The notes: a model not told the origin generated them from the sequence alone. A stretch of DNA of 33,663 nt from CAYWOS01 sp964459985 (GCA_964459985.1 CAYWOS010000025.1:1-33663), one strand, 5' to 3'; shown: positions 1-9,332, numbered from the stretch's first letter. A program made the numbers and translations.

Positions 1-3000
1 TGAACTATCTGGAGGAAGGCACCGATAAGGTGCTGGCGACGGCAAAGACTGTCGAGAACCAGACGTTCGACACGACAGTGACGGAGACGGCGATCGCGAT
101 CACGGGGTACACGGCGAAAGATCCGACGCCGCAGGAACTGAAGCTGGACGCGTACGGCAAGACGATCACGTTCTACTACACGGCGAACGCTTACAACATC
201 ACCTACCGCTTCGCGGATGACTTCGCGCCCGAGGACGTCGAGCTGCCCGCGAACGAACCCGGGGTCATCTTCGAAACTGAGAAGCAAAAGCCTGCGGACT
301 ACGACAACATTCCGAGAGACGGCAATACGGCGGGCTACACCTTCTACGGCTGGACAGTCTCGACGGACAACAACGATCAACCCGTCAACCTCGGCGACAA
401 CGGCGCGTACACAATGCCCGCCGCCAACGTCGAATGGGTCGGACTCTGGCGTCAGAACGACACGGTTATCCTGACGGCGCACGACGACGAGGTCACGTAT
501 AACGCGCATGCGCAGACAGTCCATCCCGACTTCGACATCGATCAGCCCACGGGCGTGAACTTCCTTGCGCTGGAGCGGTTCAGCACCATCGCCTCGGGCA
601 CCGATGCGAATGTGGATACGGCGGGGAACGCGCTGACCGAGTATCCCGACAAGTATCCCGTTACCTTCCTGTACTCCGTTGACAGTCAGCTTGCCGATCT
701 GCCCACGACCATCCAGGGCGACGACAATCTGTGGTACGACATCGTATACGTCAACGCTGAATTCATCATCAAGCCGTATCCCGTGACGCTGCGCGCCAAC
801 AGCGCGGACGCCAGCTATCTGTACGACGGCACCGAAAAGTCCGTCGACGGCTGGACGCAGATCATCAACGGGATATCGGAGGACAGCGCGAGAATCGCGC
901 ATGACGATATCGTGCATACCATCATCGCCACGGCGGGCGCGACAGGCATTGACGCCGGCATCTACACGGCGGCGTTCACCGGCGGCATCGTTGTGAACGA
1001 CGAACAGCAGCAGGCGGTCAAAGCCACCAACTACGCGTTCACGACGGAAAACGGCGAAATGGTTATCCGCGCGGCGGTCAAGATCGACGTGGTCAAGAGA
1101 TGGGTTCTGGTCGACGGCGCCGATACAAGGGTTGAAACGACCTTCGAACTGTTCGCGAATGATGAGTCGATCGCGATCGAGACCATTCCTGCGGGCGATT
1201 CCTCGACGACCTTCGGCTACCGCCTGATGTACGAGGCGCTGCCGCAGAATCTCGGCGAATTGCTCAAGGACGACGTGACCAATGCAATTGATTACATCGT
1301 AGTTGAGCAAGAGATCGATGATTTCACGCCTGCGCAGAACAGTCCTACCTTGAGCGAATCCGAGGATGGTTTCACCTTCACCTTCACCAACATCGACGAT
1401 ACGACGGGCGAGAAGATCGACCTCACGCTGACCAAGAACTGGAGCGATTCCGAGAACGCTTACAACACGCGCCCCTCGGCCGCGTCGTTCGGATCGGCAA
1501 ACTTCCTGCTCGAGCGCAGCGAGGACGGCATGGAATGGGCGACAGTAACGCCTGAATCCGTCGGCGAGACCGAGCAGGACAACGCTGAAGCGTGGACGTA
1601 CGTCTTTGAGAACGTCGACAAGTACTACGAGAGCGCCGGCGCGAATCCCGGCGATCCCCCGGTCTACAAACCGTACAGCTACCGTGTCACCGAAACCGGC
1701 GTCCCGGACGGCTATACGACGGACGACCTTGCTGCAAGCGGCACGCCGAAGCTCTTCGATACGGATCTGACCGCCGCGATTACCAACACGCTCAACGTCT
1801 ATCCGTACACCGTCGAATACTACTACGATGCGATCGACGCCGCGCATTACCTCAATAAGTACGACGGCGCGAACAAGGCGCTCGGCAGCGAACTGACCTA
1901 CGCGCTGATTGACGCGGACTACAAGGCGGCTCACGGCGCGAACGCGGACTGGATCAAGGCGTTTGAATCCATCATTCCGCTGGCGGACGGCAACGCCGCT
2001 TACGGCGCCGACCCGCAGTTGAGCTCGCAGGTCTTCATCAACGCCGACGTCAGTAAAAACGTCATCACCGTCCTCTACACCGACAACGCGCCGACAATCG
2101 GCGACCTCGGCAAAGAGATCGCGGAAGACGCCGTGCCTGACACAGTTGCCGGCAACATCATGACGGACGCCGAGATCACGTACGGCGACGTCGCTCCCGA
2201 GACCGATCCCGATGCGCACACCTTCGCGTGGACGACGGAAGGCCCGGTGACGGGCGTTGAATACGCGACGGAGTACGGCTTCATCACGCTGAACGCGAAC
2301 GGATCGTACAGCTACAGGCTGGACAACACGAACGCTGCGGTTCAGGCGCTGACCGAAGATCCGAATGATACGCTGACGGAGACGTTCACCTACAGCCTGA
2401 CCGACAGGGATGGCGACACGGATCCGGGCACGCTGACGATCACGATCACGGGCACGAACGACGCGCCGACGATCGCCATTGACGGCGCCGAGCTCGAGGT
2501 GTTCGAGCCCGACCTGCCCGACGGCAGCAATCCCAATCTGACCACGGCGTCCGCGCAGAGCAGCTTCACCATCGCCGATATCGACGGCAACGGCCTGTCC
2601 GACATCAGCGCGCTGACCATTGACGGGACGACGTACACGCTGGATGACGTGATCGGCAAGGTGATCACGCTGAAGAGCGGCGATCTTGTGACGGTGACCG
2701 ACATTGCCCAGAACGGCGTTGTGTCCTTCACCTACACGCTGACGGCGCCGAGGCTGCACAATGAGGCCGGTGTGGATACGATGGATGTCACCTTCCCCGT
2801 CGAAGTGGCCGATATCAGCGGCGCGACAGCCGAGGGCACCGTGACGGTCACTGTCTACGACGACCTGCCGGTGATTTCCGCCGACGATATCGTAGGCAAT
2901 GTGCCGGGCAATGACGGACCGCTCCCGAATACCCTGTACTCCGGCACCACGCTCGGGAGCACTTGGACGTCGAACTTCTTCGCCGACCAACCCGAGGGCG

Positions 3001-5794
3001 ACGGTTACATCACGATCTATCGTGACAATATGCCTGTACAAGACCTGAAACTGGCGGCCGGCGAGAGTGAATTCGTCGAGGGCGCGTTCGGCGTGCTGAC
3101 CGTGAACGCGGACGGAACGTACACGTACAGGGCGCACCCGAACGACTACACCAAACCGGACGAGAACAAGAATGGAACGGATAGCTTCTCCCTGCGTATT
3201 CAGGACAACGACGGCGATACAAATTACGCGGAACTGGTCATTCGCAGGGTCGATTCGTCCGAGACGCTCGAGCAGATGGCCTTCGAGACGCCCGACAGCT
3301 ACTATGCCGATGCGCATACGGCCGACGAGCGCAATGCCGACAGCCGGGATCTCCCCGATGGCGTAACTGTGCCGGCGACGGAGATTGAGCGGATGAACAG
3401 GGATTCCGACATGGCTCCGTACGGTTACTTCACGCTCGGGAATGGCGCGCTCACCTTCGTCCAGAAGCAGGTGTACCCGCACGTGAATGAGGACGCGCAT
3501 CCCTTCGACTTCATCCTCAACGTTCAGGATACGAATGGCAACACCGTGCCGCTCTCGGTCAAGGCGACCATCACGGACGATATGCCCGATGCGGCGGACG
3601 ACGCGGCTGACATCAACCGCAACGCGACCGAGCCGATCGGCGGCAACGTGCTCGACGGCGACGCGAACGGCGACGGTAAGGATGTCATCGGCGGCGACGG
3701 CATCGGCGACGGCGGCGTAACCACCGACAGCGAGCTGCATGGTACCTACGGCGCCTTCACGCTCGGTACCGACGGCGCTTACACCTACACGCTTGACAGC
3801 ATCGATCCTGAAGACGAAGACAACTTCAATGTGGATCTCTACATGCTCAAGGGCGGCGAAACGGCGACGGACGCGATCAAGTACACCTTCCTGGACAAGG
3901 ACGGCGATCCGACCGAAGCGACGCTGACCATCACCATCCACGGCGAGGACGATCCGCGCTGGACGCTTGAGAAGATCGTCACGAACGAAGGAACGGGCGA
4001 AGACGGCGCGTTCNNNNNNNNNNNNNNNNNNNNNNNNNNNNNNNNNNNNNNNNNNNNNNNNNNNNNNNNNNNNNNNNNNNNNNNNNNNNNNNNNNNNNNN
4101 NNNNNNNNNNNNNGATCATCGGCAAGGACAATCCCCCGACGCCGCCGCCGGAAACGCACGACGACATCGAAGACTGGACGCTTGAGAAGATCGTCACGAA
4201 CGAAGGAACGGGCGAAGACGGCGCGTTCCGCGTGGGCGATACGATCGAGTATCGGATCACGGCGACGAACACGGGCAACCTGGACCTGACGGGGCTGTCG
4301 ATCACGGACAAACTGACGACGGCGCTGAAGGCAGACGGCGTTGAACTGGCGCTGACAGGCGACTCCGATGCGACGGACTTCGATCTGACGGTCGGCGCGA
4401 ACGCGGTGTTCACGGCGAGTTACGAGATCGAGGCGGGCGACAAGACGGTCAGCAACACGCTGATCATCGGCAAGGACAATCCCCCGACGCCGCCGCCGGA
4501 AACGCACGACGACATCAAGGACTGGACGGTCGAGAAGACGATCACCAACCTGCCGGTCAACGGATACTACCTCTTGGGCGAGACCGTTGAGTTCCGCATC
4601 GACGTGGTCAACACCGGCGCCCTTGAATTGAACCTCATGCTGACGGATGTGTTGAGCGATAACGGCGAGGTCGAGATCCTGAATGGCCCGGCGCTCGACG
4701 ACGAAGGCTACTTCATCCTCCCGGTCAACGGAGAGACGACCTTCACCTGCGCCTACACGCCCGAAGCGGCGGTGCTCGATCTGGTGAACACCGCGACGGT
4801 GCATGACAAGGACAAGGCGACCGATCTGCGCGAGAGCGCGACCGAACCCGTGGACGTGATCGACTTCACGCTTGAAAAGGCAGTCGTCGCGTACATCCCG
4901 GCGGAGGGCGGGGATGAGATCCCGGCTGACAACACGCAGCTCTTCCTCTTCGGCGAGCAGATCATCTACGAAATCACCGTTACCTTCAACGACATGACGG
5001 ACATCGATCAGGATACCGTCAGCGTGCTGGACGCGATGGCGGGCGGGGAGCCGCTCACGCTGAACCGTACCGAAGGCAACAGCCTGATCTACCGCTACGC
5101 GCACACGGTCACCGAGGACGACTTCCTGACCGAGACGCTGGTGAACGAAGCCACGGCGACGCACACGCCCGATGCCGAGGATCCCGAGCGCGTTCTGGAG
5201 CGCACGGCCTCCGAGGAAGTCATGCTTGAGCGTATCACCCAATACACCGTGAACTACTACTACGTGGTCGGCGGCGTGGCGACCCTGATCGCTAATCCCA
5301 TCGAGACGAACGTCGGCGCGCTCCCGAACCCGAATGTCAAGGATGCCGAGGTGTACGCGCTGATCACCGAGACCGCGCCGCTGCTCGACGGTTACCGCCT
5401 GCTGGCGAACGATCCGGCCGAAAAGACGATTGACAGCATCAGCGCCGATCCGACGAAGAACGTCATCGACTTCTACTACTCGCAGCTGTCCGGACTCAGG
5501 GTACGGCACTTCTACCGTAACTCCGTCAACGATCCGTATGTCCAGGGCGACCGGGTATCCGACCGTATCGCCGTCGTCGGCGAGTGGGTCGAGCAAGTGG
5601 TGTTCTACACCATGGACGGCCTGTACAAGCGGGATGCCGTGGCCAATCTGCCCACGCAGATCGTACCGGGCGGGCTTGACGCCAACGTTGTCGATGTCTA
5701 CTACACGCGCAAAGCGCCTGACGAATTCATCGAAGAGCTTGAAACGCCTTTGGGCGGTCTGGCCGGGCTGAACGTCGGCGAGAGCTTCGAGTAA
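1..5794 (+). CDS. Giant secreted mosaic adhesin (MucBP/Cna-B/VCBS/DUF11-like repeats), 5' end outside window, broken by assembly gap
   Basis: The reading frame is open from base 3, so the start lies upstream. Modules in order, by nucleotide: MucBP-like (to ~195); Listeria-Bacteroides-repeat-like with a GYTFYGW core (~195-470); beta-rich MBG-like segments (~470-1075); two Cna-B-like domains (~1077-1400 and ~1410-1790); a MucBP-like domain (~1790-2090); a run of VCBS/cadherin-like modules (~2090-3950), the first ending in GTNDAPT; DUF11-like repeats with a TLEKIVTN start (3957-4519); more divergent DUF11-like units (to ~5230); and two MucBP-like units (~5230-5720). The gap at 4014-4113 shifts the apparent frame. 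The same protein continues after it in another frame as IIGKDNPPTPPPETHDD, which matches the repeat. The likely role is surface adhesion or matrix formation (inference). The end is TPLGGLAGLNVGESFE, with no LPXTG motif, no C-terminal membrane helix and no SLH domain, so anchoring is unexplained. Confidence 0.85.
3957..4519 (+). repeat. 348-bp tandem repeat in the adhesin, spanning the gap
   Basis: The 56 bases before the gap (3958-4013) are identical to 4173-4228. The 55 bases after the gap (4114-4168) are identical to 4462-4516. Both comparisons of the units around 4172 and 4520 give a period of 348 bp (116 codons). The unit encodes one DUF11-like domain followed by a proline-rich linker (PPTPPPETHDD). 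A third, divergent unit starts at 4520. Near-identity between copies suggests recent duplication and explains why the assembly broke here. Confidence 0.9.
4014..4113. other. 100-N scaffold gap
   Basis: Exactly 100 Ns, the usual placeholder for a gap of unknown size. It lies inside the 348-bp repeat. Repeat phase predicts a true size of 233 bp or 233 plus multiples of 348. That also restores the reading frame, because 233 and 98 have the same remainder on division by 3. Confidence 0.95.
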
Positions 5795-5827
5795 TGGCAC
5801 GAACCATCTGACAATGCAATACCCCTG

Positions 5828-5854
5828 CCCGACCGGTGTATACCGGTCGGGTTT
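5828..5854 (+). terminator. Perfect 10-bp hairpin after the adhesin gene
   Basis: Left arm CCCGACCGGT (5828-5837), loop GTAT, right arm ACCGGTCGGG (5842-5851), then only TTT before a G-run. The stem is very stable but the U-tract is short, so termination may be partial. No promoter was seen between it and the next gene (start 5879), so some read-through into that gene is plausible. Confidence 0.6.
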
Positions 5855-5878
5855 GGGGGAATAATGGAGGAATGTTGT

Positions 5879-7804
5879 ATGAAACGATTGATTGTCCTGA
5901 TTCTGTGCCTTGCGCTGGCGATGCCCGCGATCGCGCTTGCGACGGAAGTCACCGACGTGCCCGCGCCCGATCCCGTGATTGTGCCCGATCCCGTGGTGGT
6001 CATCCCGGTCAACGCGGTCGTACCGGATTTTTCCCGGCTGGTCGTCGGTTCTACCACGCCCATGACGGGCGAATTCTTCCTGTCCCTGTGGGGCAATAAC
6101 ACCGCCGATATCGACGTGAGGCTTCTGCTGCACGACGCCGCGACCGTGGCGTGGCAGGATGAAGGCGCGTACGGCGGGAATGAAAACATTCTCGAACAAA
6201 TGGAAACCACCGTCAACACGGCGAACGGCGATCACATCTTCACCTTCACGCTGCGCGACGGACTCAAGTACAGCGACGGATCGCCGATCACGGCAAAGGA
6301 TTACGTATTCTCGGCGCTGCTCCAGTCCTCCGACGAATTGGCGGGACTGGGCGTCGCGCTTTCCGCATATGACGCGCTGCGCGGTTATCAGCAGTTCAGC
6401 TCGGGCGAATCCGATGTGTTTACGGGCGTGCGCCTGCTGAACGATTTAAGCTTTTCCCTGACCATTAACGGGAATTATCTGCCCTACTTCTACGAGCTTT
6501 CGCTGGTCAACGTATCGCCCTATCCCATCGACGTGCTGGCGCCCGGCTGTGATGTGCGGGACGACGGCGATGGCGCGTACATCGAAGGCGAGCTGACCAC
6601 GGCGCTGCTCGAAAAAACCATCTGTGATCCCGCGACGGGCTATCGCTTCCATCCGACCGTGACGAGCGGCCCGTACACTCTCGTTTCCTACGACGCCGCC
6701 GAGCGCGTCGCCGAGTTTGAGCTGAACCCCTACTATGCCGGCAACTATCAGGGGCAGAAGCCCGTGATCGAGCGCATTGTGTACCGTTCGGTTCGAAATG
6801 ACGACGTGATGTCGCTGCTTCATACCGGCGAAATCAACCTGATGAATAAGGTCAGCAGCGGCAGCGTCATCAACGACGGGCTGACGGGCGTCGGCATCGG
6901 TGAGTACAGCATGGCGTATTATCTGCGCGCCGGGCTCAGCTTTTTCGCCTTCAAATGCGACGAAGGGCTGACCTCCTCGCTTGAAGTCCGTCAGGCGCTG
7001 ATGCATTGTATTGATCAGCAGTCGATGATCGACGGCTTCCTGCTCGGTTACGGGCAGAAGGTGTACGGCATGTATGGCTACGGCCAGTGGATGGTCAGCA
7101 CGCAGACCGAGGCGCTCGAGGCGCTGAACGTCTATCCGTTTGATACCGCCGCCGCCGCCGGGCTGTTCGATCAAGCGGGTTTCCGCTACAACGCGCAGGG
7201 CGGCGCGTACGAGAGCGGCGTCCGCTATAACAAGGACGGCGCGGCGCTCTCCTTCCGCCTTGCCAAGACTGCGGATAACGCCGCCGCCGACGAGGCCGAG
7301 GCGCTGCTCCGCGACGCGTTTGCCGTCGTTGGCGCCGAGCTGGTGACCGATACGCTTTCTTCCGCCGATATGCTGGCCATGTACTACCGTCAGATCGAAA
7401 ATCCCTATGATCTGATGTTCATGGCGAGCAACTTTACCTTTACCTTCGATCCGTACTACGCCTATCATACCGATCCCGCGTTCGCGAAATTGTACAACAC
7501 TTCGGGGCTGATCGACGAAAAACTGATGAATCTGGCGCGCGCCATGCGCGAAACCGAGCCCGAGGATACGGAGGGCTACGCCGAGAAGTGGCTCGAATTC
7601 CAGACGTATTGGGTCTCCGTCGCGCCCTTCCTGCCGCTCTATTCCAACATCTACTTCGATTTCTATTCCCCCTATCTGGAGAATTTCCCGATCGCGTCCT
7701 ACTCGTCTTGGGCGCCCGCCATCGTGTACGCTAATTTCGACGACGTCATCGAGCCGGAAGAGGAGATTCCGGTCGGGGGCGAAGGCGAGGAAATCATTCC
7801 CTGA
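5879..7804 (+). CDS. ABC transporter substrate-binding protein, family 5 (peptide/nickel type)
   Basis: A 641-residue secreted protein of the SBP_bac_5 family, which captures peptides or similar solutes for an ABC importer. A hydrophobic signal peptide (MKRLIVLILCLALAMPAIALA) is followed by a proline/valine-rich linker and then the family-5 fold, including the usual FTLRDGLKYSDGSPITAKD block near residue 120. The start at 5879 was chosen because TGGAGG lies 8 bases upstream; ATG 5864 in the same frame has a poorer site. The signal peptide ends in an ALA-type signal peptidase I site and has no lipobox, which is odd for a Gram-positive binding protein. The C-terminus is acidic (EEEIPVGGEGEEIIP). 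No permease or ATPase of the Dpp/Opp type is next to it, so it is an orphan or depends on a remote transporter. The substrate is unknown. Confidence 0.88.
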   Translation: MKRLIVLILCLALAMPAIALATEVTDVPAPDPVIVPDPVVVIPVNAVVPDFSRLVVGSTTPMTGEFFLSLWGNNTADIDVRLLLHDAATVAWQDEGAYGGNENILEQMETTVNTANGDHIFTFTLRDGLKYSDGSPITAKDYVFSALLQSSDELAGLGVALSAYDALRGYQQFSSGESDVFTGVRLLNDLSFSLTINGNYLPYFYELSLVNVSPYPIDVLAPGCDVRDDGDGAYIEGELTTALLEKTICDPATGYRFHPTVTSGPYTLVSYDAAERVAEFELNPYYAGNYQGQKPVIERIVYRSVRNDDVMSLLHTGEINLMNKVSSGSVINDGLTGVGIGEYSMAYYLRAGLSFFAFKCDEGLTSSLEVRQALMHCIDQQSMIDGFLLGYGQKVYGMYGYGQWMVSTQTEALEALNVYPFDTAAAAGLFDQAGFRYNAQGGAYESGVRYNKDGAALSFRLAKTADNAAADEAEALLRDAFAVVGAELVTDTLSSADMLAMYYRQIENPYDLMFMASNFTFTFDPYYAYHTDPAFAKLYNTSGLIDEKLMNLARAMRETEPEDTEGYAEKWLEFQTYWVSVAPFLPLYSNIYFDFYSPYLENFPIASYSSWAPAIVYANFDDVIEPEEEIPVGGEGEEIIP

Positions 7805-7827
7805 CAAATCGGACGGTTGAATCTTTG

Positions 7828-7857
7828 CTGCGGCGCATGTCTTGCGCCGCAGTTTTA
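7828..7857 (+). terminator. Intrinsic terminator after the binding protein gene
   Basis: CTGCGGCGC (7828-7836), 7-base loop, GCGCCGCAG (7844-7852), then TTTT. This is a perfect 9-bp stem with a U-tract, 23 bases after the stop codon. Confidence 0.88.
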
Positions 7858-7905
7858 TGTTCACGGAAGGAAAACATATCTCGCGCCGCGAACAACACGC
7901 TGTCA

Positions 7906-8070
7906 AGGCGCGATTTGACAGGAATGATCGGCTTCGCGGGGAATCAAGAGGAAATCGCGCCCCATGCCGCGAAAAGTTTGCTGCTCGAGGCGCGATTTGA
8001 CAGGGAATCACAGGCTGTCTGGGGAGATACAAGGACACGATTTGCGGGCCATGGCGGAATGCCGTGATCG
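7906..8070 (+). repeat. Two imperfect ~82-bp tandem repeats, intergenic
   Basis: AGGCGCGATTTGACAGG occurs at 7906-7922 and again at 7988-8004, an 82-bp period. Each is followed by a diverged but alignable stretch (GGCTTCGCGGGGAAT against GGCTGTCTGGGGAGAT, then CCATGCCG against CCATGGCGG). The inverted form AAATCGCGCC sits between them at 7952-7961 and could pair with either copy. The first copy also lies within TGTCAA-N8-TTGACA (7901-7920). This makes up most of the ~330-bp gap between genes here. No convincing promoter or coding region was seen in it. Confidence 0.65.
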
Positions 8071-8132
8071 CGGCGCATCCCGAACGCAGAATGCAAGCCG
8101 TGGACGAAAGATCGTATACAAGAGAACGGATA

Positions 8133-8513
8133 ATGGGGGACGGGCGCGTGACGTCGATTTTCATGGAAACGCTTCTGTTTCATGTCAAGCCCGAGCGCGT
8201 CGAGGCGTTCGAGGCGCTGATTCCTTCGGTTGTGCGCGACATGTCGCGGCAGCCCGGCTGCCTCGGCGCGCGGGTCATGAAACGGTTCTATACTTTTGAC
8301 GGCGTCGGGATGGGCGAGCCGCCGCGCAAGCTGACGAAAATCGTCAAATGCGTCAAATACTTCGCCGTGTTCGAGTTTGATACCGTTGAGCGCTGCGGCG
8401 CGGCCAACGGCGTCTTTTTCGAGCTGTTTGCCAAGGACATCTTGAAGCTGCTCATCATGCCCTTTGACATCAACAGCGGATATGTGATCGAACGGGGGGA
8501 ATCCGTATGCTGA
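8133..8513 (+). CDS. Putative antibiotic biosynthesis monooxygenase (ABM)-like protein
   Basis: A small protein (about 126 residues) whose N-terminal half resembles ABM-type dimeric alpha-beta barrel proteins: a beta strand (ETLLFHV), a helix (ERVEAFEALIPSVVRDM), then QPGCLGARV and a second strand. Such proteins are small oxygenases or heme/quinone-handling enzymes, and no substrate can be inferred. The C-terminal half, after KRFYTFDG, is less typical. The start is uncertain: ATG 8133 has a weak site, GTG 8148 has GGGGGA 7-8 bases upstream, and ATG 8163 is also in frame. The stop overlaps the start of the next gene (ATGCTGA), so the two are translationally coupled. Confidence 0.6.
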   Translation: MGDGRVTSIFMETLLFHVKPERVEAFEALIPSVVRDMSRQPGCLGARVMKRFYTFDGVGMGEPPRKLTKIVKCVKYFAVFEFDTVERCGAANGVFFELFAKDILKLLIMPFDINSGYVIERGESVC

Positions 8514-8926
8514 CCCCGAATTTCAATTTTGATGGGCGCTGCGAGGAAGCGATCGCGCTGTATGAAAAGGCGTTCGGCGCGGCGAGAGGCTGCCTGCTTC
8601 GTTATGCCGACGCCGATCCCGCCGATTTCAGCGCGCCGCTCACGGACGCGCAGAAGCAGTACGTGTATCATGCCGAACTGTTCATCGGCGGGCAGCGCGT
8701 GATGATGTGCGACAACATGGACGTGCCGTTCACAAGGAGCCTGTCGCTGTCGCTCGTCGTCACCATGGAGACGCGGGAAGACGTACTGCGCGCCTACGAC
8801 GCGCTCAAGGACGGCGCGACGATCATATACCCCGTTCACAGCACGACATACAGCTCCTGCGAGGTCGTGCTGATCGACAAATTCGGCTTCCGATGGGGGA
8901 TCATGACCGAGCAGACCGAACGGTAA
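8507..8926 (+). CDS. VOC family protein, PhnB-like
   Basis: A 139-residue protein of the vicinal oxygen chelate superfamily, PhnB/DUF-type branch. The opening (LTPNFNFDGRCEEAIALYEKAFGA) and the closing KFGFRWGIM are characteristic, as is the central YVYHAELFIGGQRVMMCDN block. In this branch the metal-ligand pattern of true glyoxalases is often incomplete and the reactions are mostly unknown. It overlaps the preceding gene by 7 bases, with GGGGGA 6 bases upstream of its ATG. Pairing with an ABM-like protein suggests a small detoxification or oxidative-stress unit (inference only). Confidence 0.82.
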   Translation: MLTPNFNFDGRCEEAIALYEKAFGAARGCLLRYADADPADFSAPLTDAQKQYVYHAELFIGGQRVMMCDNMDVPFTRSLSLSLVVTMETREDVLRAYDALKDGATIIYPVHSTTYSSCEVVLIDKFGFRWGIMTEQTER

Positions 8927-9010
8927 CAAAGCGGGTTGAACGCGCGGCAGGGTGTTTTACACGGAATTACTCAGTATTTTGCGGACAACGAATGTCTGAT
9001 AGGATGCTTC

Positions 9011-9033
9011 AGGCGGAAGCATTCCGCTTTTTT
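9011..9033 (+). terminator. Tandem terminator 1
   Basis: GCGGAA (9013-9018), loop GCA, TTCCGC (9022-9027), then T6. The stem extends by a G-T and an A-T pair. It is the first of three equivalent terminators after the VOC gene. Confidence 0.8.
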
Positions 9034-9115
9034 CGTGCGCGGAACATCTGACGGGATGTTTTACACGGAATGACTTGATATTTTACCGACAACGAATGTC
9101 TGATAGGATGTTTTC

Positions 9116-9137
9116 AGGCGGAAGCATTCCGCTTTTT
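9116..9137 (+). terminator. Tandem terminator 2
   Basis: GCGGAA (9118-9123), loop GCA, TTCCGC (9127-9132), then T5. Second copy of the repeat-borne terminator. Confidence 0.78.
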
Positions 9138-9218
9138 CGTACGCGGAACGTCTGACGGGATGTCTTTCACGGAATGATTCAATACCTTGCGGACAACGAA
9201 TGTCTGATAGGATGCTTC

Positions 9219-9241
9219 AGGCGGAAGCATTCCGCTTTTTT
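9219..9241 (+). terminator. Tandem terminator 3
   Basis: GCGGAA (9221-9226), loop GCA, TTCCGC (9230-9235), then T6. It lies about 60 bases upstream of the -35 box of the sugar transporter operon and so insulates that promoter from read-through. Confidence 0.78.
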
Positions 9242-9302
9242 CATGCGCGGAACGCTTGACAGGGTGTTTTCTGGCGGAATGATTCTGATTTACATTTTTT
9301 TC

Positions 9303-9332
9303 TTGACAGAGGCATGGACACTATGTTAAAAT
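9303..9332 (+). promoter_or_regulatory. Sigma-A promoter of the sugar ABC operon
   Basis: TTGACA (9303-9308), 18-base spacer, TAAAAT (9327-9332), with a TG one base upstream of the -10 box (extended -10). The predicted start near 9339 leaves a leader of about 80 bases. No catabolite-repression (cre-like) site was recognised near it. Confidence 0.8.

Larger units (their letters stand above)
8953..9285 (+). repeat. 104-bp tandem repeat, three full copies plus a partial
   Basis: Units start at 8953, 9057, 9161 and, partially, 9265, marked by TGTTTTACACGGAA or a close variant. The internal marker GACAACGAATGTCTGATAGG recurs at 8984, 9088 and 9192, confirming the exact 104-bp spacing. Each full unit contains a GCGGAA-GCA-TTCCGC hairpin with a T5-T6 tract. 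Each unit also looks like two related ~52-bp halves, one beginning GAATGTCTGATAGGATG and the other GAACATCTGACGGGATG. The array occupies most of 8927-9302 and contains no gene. Confidence 0.92.

Noticed and set aside
4014..4289. Adhesin frame continuing through the gap to a stop at 4289
   Set aside because: The translation after the gap in that frame is arginine/serine-rich and unlike the repeat. The true continuation is in another frame, where the repeat sequence is restored.
5740..5794. LPXTG-like sorting signal at the adhesin end
   Set aside because: The tail TPLGG does not match LPXTG, and no hydrophobic helix or basic tail follows.
3839..6235. Long antisense reading frame (798 codons, minus strand)
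   Set aside because: It runs opposite the adhesin and binding-protein genes and through the gap, is arginine/valine/histidine-rich and has no domain. It is a GC-rich shadow frame.
7960..8070. Small frames with a common SRRDLTG peptide before the ABM-like gene
   Set aside because: The shared peptide comes from the 82-bp DNA repeat read in two frames; there is no ribosome site or coding signature.
8953..9285. Possible CRISPR array
   Set aside because: Whole 104-bp units are repeated with no unique spacers; no cas gene is present. The same holds for the 78/79-bp array.
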